This document shows, piece after piece, positions 61,073-64,000 of a DNA stretch of 64,000 nt (the first letter of the stretch is position 1; the number at the start of each line of letters is the position of its first letter). Under the pieces are notes generated by a model. It was not told the DNA's origin, did no database searches, and saw nothing but the letters and a program-made list of their open reading frames with translations. Both the position numbers and the translations under genes were made by a program. The stretch spans positions 4,005-68,004 of the forward strand of contig JAJZXJ010000009.1 in the NCBI GenBank assembly GCA_021802425.1. The letters are read 5' to 3'. The stretch comes from Acidulodesulfobacterium sp021802425 (GTDB lineage: Bacteria; SZUA-79; Acidulodesulfobacterales; Acidulodesulfobacteraceae).

Positions 61073-62242
61073 TTATGAGGGATTTGCCCTAAGTTTTAAT
61101 ACCCCCTTTTTTATTGCGCTTATCGCGTAATCTATGTCATCCATAGTCGTAAATCTCCCTATGCTGAATCTAATGGCCGATTCTATTCTTTTTATATCAT
61201 AGCCGTGCGCCCTTAAAACATGGGACAAAGAAATAGCCCCCGCATTACAGGCAGAACCTGCCGATGCGCTTATTCCGTAAAGGTCGAGGTTAAACAATAA
61301 AGACTCTGCTTTAACGCCGTCAAAAGAGACATTTACGGTATTTTTGAGCCTGTTTACCGGATGGCCGTTTAACTTGATTCCTTCTATAGCCGAAAAAAGT
61401 TTGTCTAAGAAAACGCCTCCGAAAACGCTTATTCTTTTTAGTTCATCATCCATGCCGTTTTTAAAAACGCCGAGCCCTTTCGCAATAGAAACAATCCCTG
61501 CCGTGTTTTCCGTTCCGGCCCTTAAGCCTCTTTCCTGATGTCCGCCGTATATTACAGGGTCTATTTTTACCCCCTTTTTTATGTACAATGCCCCGCACCC
61601 TTTGAGTGCATAAAATTTATGTCCCGAGAAACTGCATAAATCGAGAGGAATATCTTTCAGGCTAAAGCCGCTTTTTCCGATAATTTGAACCAGATCGCTG
61701 TGAAATAAGATATTATCTTTTGCATTTTTTACCGCTTTAAGTATCTGTTTTAAAGGGAATACGGTGCCGGTTTCATTATTCGCCCCCATAACGGAAACCA
61801 AAATAGTGTTTTCTTTGATACTTGAAATAAGGTCGTTTATAATGAGTTCGCCAAATTCGTTAATGCCGATGTAGCTTGCCTCGACCCCCTGGGTTTCCAG
61901 AAATTTAAATGTATTAAGCACCGCGTGATGCTCCACCTGAGATGTAATTATATGGGGAGTTTTATTTTTATTAAGCCTTTTATACGCATAAACCGCCCCG
62001 ATGATTGCAAGATTAATCGATTCCGAACCGGATGAGGTAAAAACTATTTCACCCTCCCCGCCCGCATCCAAAAAAGATTTAACGAAATCCCTCGAATCTT
62101 CTATTAAAATCCGTGCGGCCCTTCCCTCTTCATATACGCTTGAAGGGTTTCCCTGAAAGTTTTTTAATACATTAATCACCTCTTCCAAAACTACGGGGTC
62201 TAACGGCGTTGTAGCATTATAATCTAAATAAATTCTCGGCAT
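61073..62242 (-). CDS. iscS: Cysteine desulfurase, NifS/IscS type
   Basis: 389 residues, pyridoxal phosphate enzyme. YLDYNATTPLDP at the start, ANNETGTVFPL, PLP-lysine in SFSGHKFYALKGCGALYI, and active Cys in SASAGSACNAGAISLSHVLRA. Supplies sulfur for Fe-S clusters and MnmA. The Rrf2 regulator lies just upstream, but iscU is not adjacent. Confidence 0.93.
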   Translation of the reverse strand: MPRIYLDYNATTPLDPVVLEEVINVLKNFQGNPSSVYEEGRAARILIEDSRDFVKSFLDAGGEGEIVFTSSGSESINLAIIGAVYAYKRLNKNKTPHIITSQVEHHAVLNTFKFLETQGVEASYIGINEFGELIINDLISSIKENTILVSVMGANNETGTVFPLKQILKAVKNAKDNILFHSDLVQIIGKSGFSLKDIPLDLCSFSGHKFYALKGCGALYIKKGVKIDPVIYGGHQERGLRAGTENTAGIVSIAKGLGVFKNGMDDELKRISVFGGVFLDKLFSAIEGIKLNGHPVNRLKNTVNVSFDGVKAESLLFNLDLYGISASAGSACNAGAISLSHVLRAHGYDIKRIESAIRFSIGRFTTMDDIDYAISAIKKGVLKLRANPS

Positions 62243-62318
62243 CTATTAAAATTTTAAATAAACATTAACCCTTTATTCGTTAAAGTATTCAGACGGCACC
62301 TAAATTTAATAAGCATAT

Positions 62319-62795
62319 TCAGCAATTTTTTGCATTAATCTTTGCAGCTTTTTCCAGTAATTCCCTATTAGATTTTTGTTTATATTCATTTATAACATCT
62401 TCTATCGTAATCGAATTTAAAAACCCGGTTATTTTGGTAGAAATTGAATTCCACATATCGAAAGCAAGGCAGATAGATTTTCTCTCGCATTCCTTTTTAT
62501 TTTTAGCTTTACTTATACAGCTGATTATTTCAATGGGTTCTACGGAAGCTATTATGTCGCCTATCAGGATCTCCGATGGTTTCTTGTTAAGCACATACCC
62601 GCCGTTCGGACCCCTTAAACTTCTGACGATGCCCGCTTTTTTTAATGTAAAAAATATCTGCTCCAGGTAGTGGATAGAAATCGATTCTCTTTCGGCTATA
62701 TCTTTTAAACTGATGGGTATAAGGTTATTTTTAGAATAATACGATAAATCGATTATAGCCCTGACCGCATATTGTCCCTTTGATGAAAGCCTCAT
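62319..62795 (-). CDS. Rrf2-family (IscR-like) regulator
   Basis: 158 residues. Winged-helix start MRLSSKGQYAVRAIIDLSYY, GGYVLNKKPSEILIGDIIASVE, and a Cys cluster ISCISKAKNKKECERKSIC (C-x9-C-x5-C) where IscR-type proteins bind an Fe-S cluster (IscR has C-x5-C-x5-C). It probably controls the cysteine desulfurase downstream. cysE is upstream on the same strand. Confidence 0.9.
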   Translation of the reverse strand: MRLSSKGQYAVRAIIDLSYYSKNNLIPISLKDIAERESISIHYLEQIFFTLKKAGIVRSLRGPNGGYVLNKKPSEILIGDIIASVEPIEIISCISKAKNKKECERKSICLAFDMWNSISTKITGFLNSITIEDVINEYKQKSNRELLEKAAKINAKNC

Positions 62796-62835
62796 TTTAT
62801 TTTAACACCTCTTTGCAAATATTTATAATTTTAAT

Positions 62836-63534
62836 TTATTGCGGCGAATTTTTTCCCGCGGTCCCGCTTTGCAGGTTTGAACTCTGCCTGTCTCCGGCTT
62901 CAATTCCTTGAATCCTTTTTTCAAGCTCAGATATTTTAGACTTTAAAAGCGAAATCTCGTAAAAAGCAGGGTCAAATAACCTGTTGTGTTCAAGGTCGAT
63001 ATGGTCATGAACCTCGGATTCGTCTCTTTTTGCCGATTTTGCCGGTATCCCGACAACCGTGGAATGAGGAGGAACCCCGTTTACGACCACCGAATTAGCC
63101 CCTATTTTACTGTCATGTCCAACCGTCAGAGGCCCTAATATTTTAGCCCCTACTCCTATCATAACATTATTTTCGATTGTGGGGTGTCTTTTTTCCTTTT
63201 TCCAGCTCGTTCCTCCAAGCGTAACTCCGTGGTATATGGTAACATCATCCCCTATTTCGGCTGTTTCGCCGATAACGACTCCCATTCCGTGGTCTATAAA
63301 AAACCTTTTGCCGATCTTAGCCCCCGGATGAATTTCTATGCCTGTTATAAACCTTGCAAATTGAGATATCAATCTGGCCAAAAGCCGCAGCTTATGTTCC
63401 CATAAAAAATGGGATAATTTATGAAAGTAAACGGCATGAAGGCCGGGATAACACAATAATACCTCTAATGTGCTTCTTGCCGCAGGGTCCCTTTCGTAAA
63501 CCGAGTTTATGTTTTCTTTTAATGTTTTAAACAT
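62836..63534 (-). CDS. cysE: Serine O-acetyltransferase
   Basis: 232 residues, left-handed hexapeptide-repeat fold: GIEIHPGAKIGKRFFIDHGMGV, IGETAEIGDDVTIYHGVTLGG, RHPTIENNVMIGVGAKILG, GANSVVVNGVPPHSTVVG. Makes O-acetylserine for cysteine synthesis. The C-terminal ~50 residues form a charged coiled coil and variable tail. It heads the cysE-rrf2-iscS group, the cysteine source and user together. Confidence 0.95.
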   Translation of the reverse strand: MFKTLKENINSVYERDPAARSTLEVLLCYPGLHAVYFHKLSHFLWEHKLRLLARLISQFARFITGIEIHPGAKIGKRFFIDHGMGVVIGETAEIGDDVTIYHGVTLGGTSWKKEKRHPTIENNVMIGVGAKILGPLTVGHDSKIGANSVVVNGVPPHSTVVGIPAKSAKRDESEVHDHIDLEHNRLFDPAFYEISLLKSKISELEKRIQGIEAGDRQSSNLQSGTAGKNSPQ

Positions 63535-63547
63535 CGAATATGATATT

Positions 63548-63576
63548 TTTATTTAATTTTTATTTTATGTTATAAT
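63548..63576 (+). promoter_or_regulatory. Possible promoter for the terminal small gene
   Basis: A perfect -10 TATAAT at 63571-63576 with a weak TTTATT 17 bases upstream, in the divergent gap between cysE and the last gene. Confidence 0.45.
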
Positions 63577-63679
63577 GCATCTGCCGTGACCTCATATCTT
63601 ATTAATATAATAACAGAAATTTAACTAATTTGAAATAGCAAGCGGAAAAAGAAGGCAAAATAAAAACGTAGGAGGCAAA

Positions 63680-64000
63680 ATGGAACCAATCGAAGTAAAA
63701 ATCATTACAAAATGTCCCCCGCACGGCCGGTGTAAAATGTATTCCTCTATCATATGGCTTATTATTTCCACTTTTAGAAATGTTAAAATTTCGGTAATCC
63801 CTGAGGAGTTTAAAGACAAAAACGATCCCGCCGGCCCTTGCGTTATAATCAAAGGAAAGGTTGTGGAACCGTCAAATACAATATATGTTTCCGGCGAGGA
63901 TTTTGTTAATGCGCTAAAAGAGGCGGGCGCAGCACCTTATGAAGGGGTAAGTCCGGACATTTCCGCATTTAACGAAACAATCGAAAAATGCCTGTCCTGA
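63680..64000 (+). CDS. Small protein with a CX5C motif, unknown function
   Basis: 106 residues; AGGAGG four bases before the ATG; the stop codon is the last three bases of the window. N-terminal strand VKIITKCPPHGRCKMYSS with a C-x5-C pair, then an Ile/Val-rich segment, PSNTIYVSGEDF and a helical end. The order could suit a thioredoxin-like fold, but I do not recognise a family. It diverges from cysE with a 145-bp gap. Confidence 0.65.
   Translation: MEPIEVKIITKCPPHGRCKMYSSIIWLIISTFRNVKISVIPEEFKDKNDPAGPCVIIKGKVVEPSNTIYVSGEDFVNALKEAGAAPYEGVSPDISAFNETIEKCLS

Overview
The window is AT-rich, densely packed bacterial chromosome. Most genes sit in short co-directional operons, many with good Shine-Dalgarno sequences. 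Individual families look delta-proteobacterial: an SdhABE-type succinate dehydrogenase with a CCG-domain subunit, HdrB-like protein, many polyferredoxins, PPDK, AMP-forming acetyl-CoA synthetase and an F-type c subunit with a signal-like N-terminus. An anaerobic or microaerophilic sulfur/acetate-metabolising lineage, for example one near the Sva0485/SZUA-79 (Acidulodesulfobacterales) group, would fit. No rRNA or other firm taxonomic marker is present, so this assignment is inference.

Layout. 1-2070: the end of a BadF/BcrA-type ATPase, a DsrE-family protein and trpS. 2220-5974: acetate permease, acetyl-CoA synthetase and nadA. 6046-11892: glyQ, glyS and ppdK. 11910-21086: mfd, two parvulin-type chaperones, pdxA and uvrA. 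21368-24817: a Rieske/cytochrome b complex whose third gene is a polytopic membrane protein with two C-terminal c-heme sites. 24933-26839: the F0 part of an ATP synthase (atpZ, atpI, atpB, atpE) without F1 genes, then tRNA-Phe.

27101-40400 is the most unusual part. It holds an HdrB-like CCG protein, a large cytoplasmic molybdopterin oxidoreductase, its four-cluster ferredoxin and a small ferredoxin-fold protein. These are followed by molybdopterin-pathway genes, several of them atypical: divergent moeA, short moaA, a PTPS/QueD-like gene, mobA with an extra C-terminal domain, and mobB. Interleaved are a CooF-like ferredoxin, an FAD/NAD oxidoreductase, a small helical protein, a tRNA-dihydrouridine synthase and another polyferredoxin. 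The arrangement suggests an enzyme encoded together with part of its own cofactor supply and an electron-transfer chain; its substrate cannot be read from the sequence.

40490-44671: a CBS/HPP pair, rplM-rpsI, argC and moaC. 44783-49797: two divergent P-type ATPases, the first with visibly higher GC than its neighbours. 49800-52031: an orphan peptide-binding protein and a TumE-type toxin-antitoxin pair. 52270-56259: sdhA, sdhB, sdhE-like and a small coiled-coil protein. 56327-63534, minus strand: cysE, Rrf2 regulator, cysteine desulfurase, mnmA, mtaB, rnc and der, a sulfur-supply, tRNA-thiolation and RNA-maturation run. 63680-64000: a small unknown protein.

The intergenic gaps carry two families of dispersed palindromic elements. 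One is a CATTCCCG/GAAAGTTTC element whose second hairpin changes sequence but keeps its pairing. The other is a GGGNCAGA...TCTGNCCC palindrome. At two places the first family runs into coding sequence (the start of a dus gene and the end of moaC).
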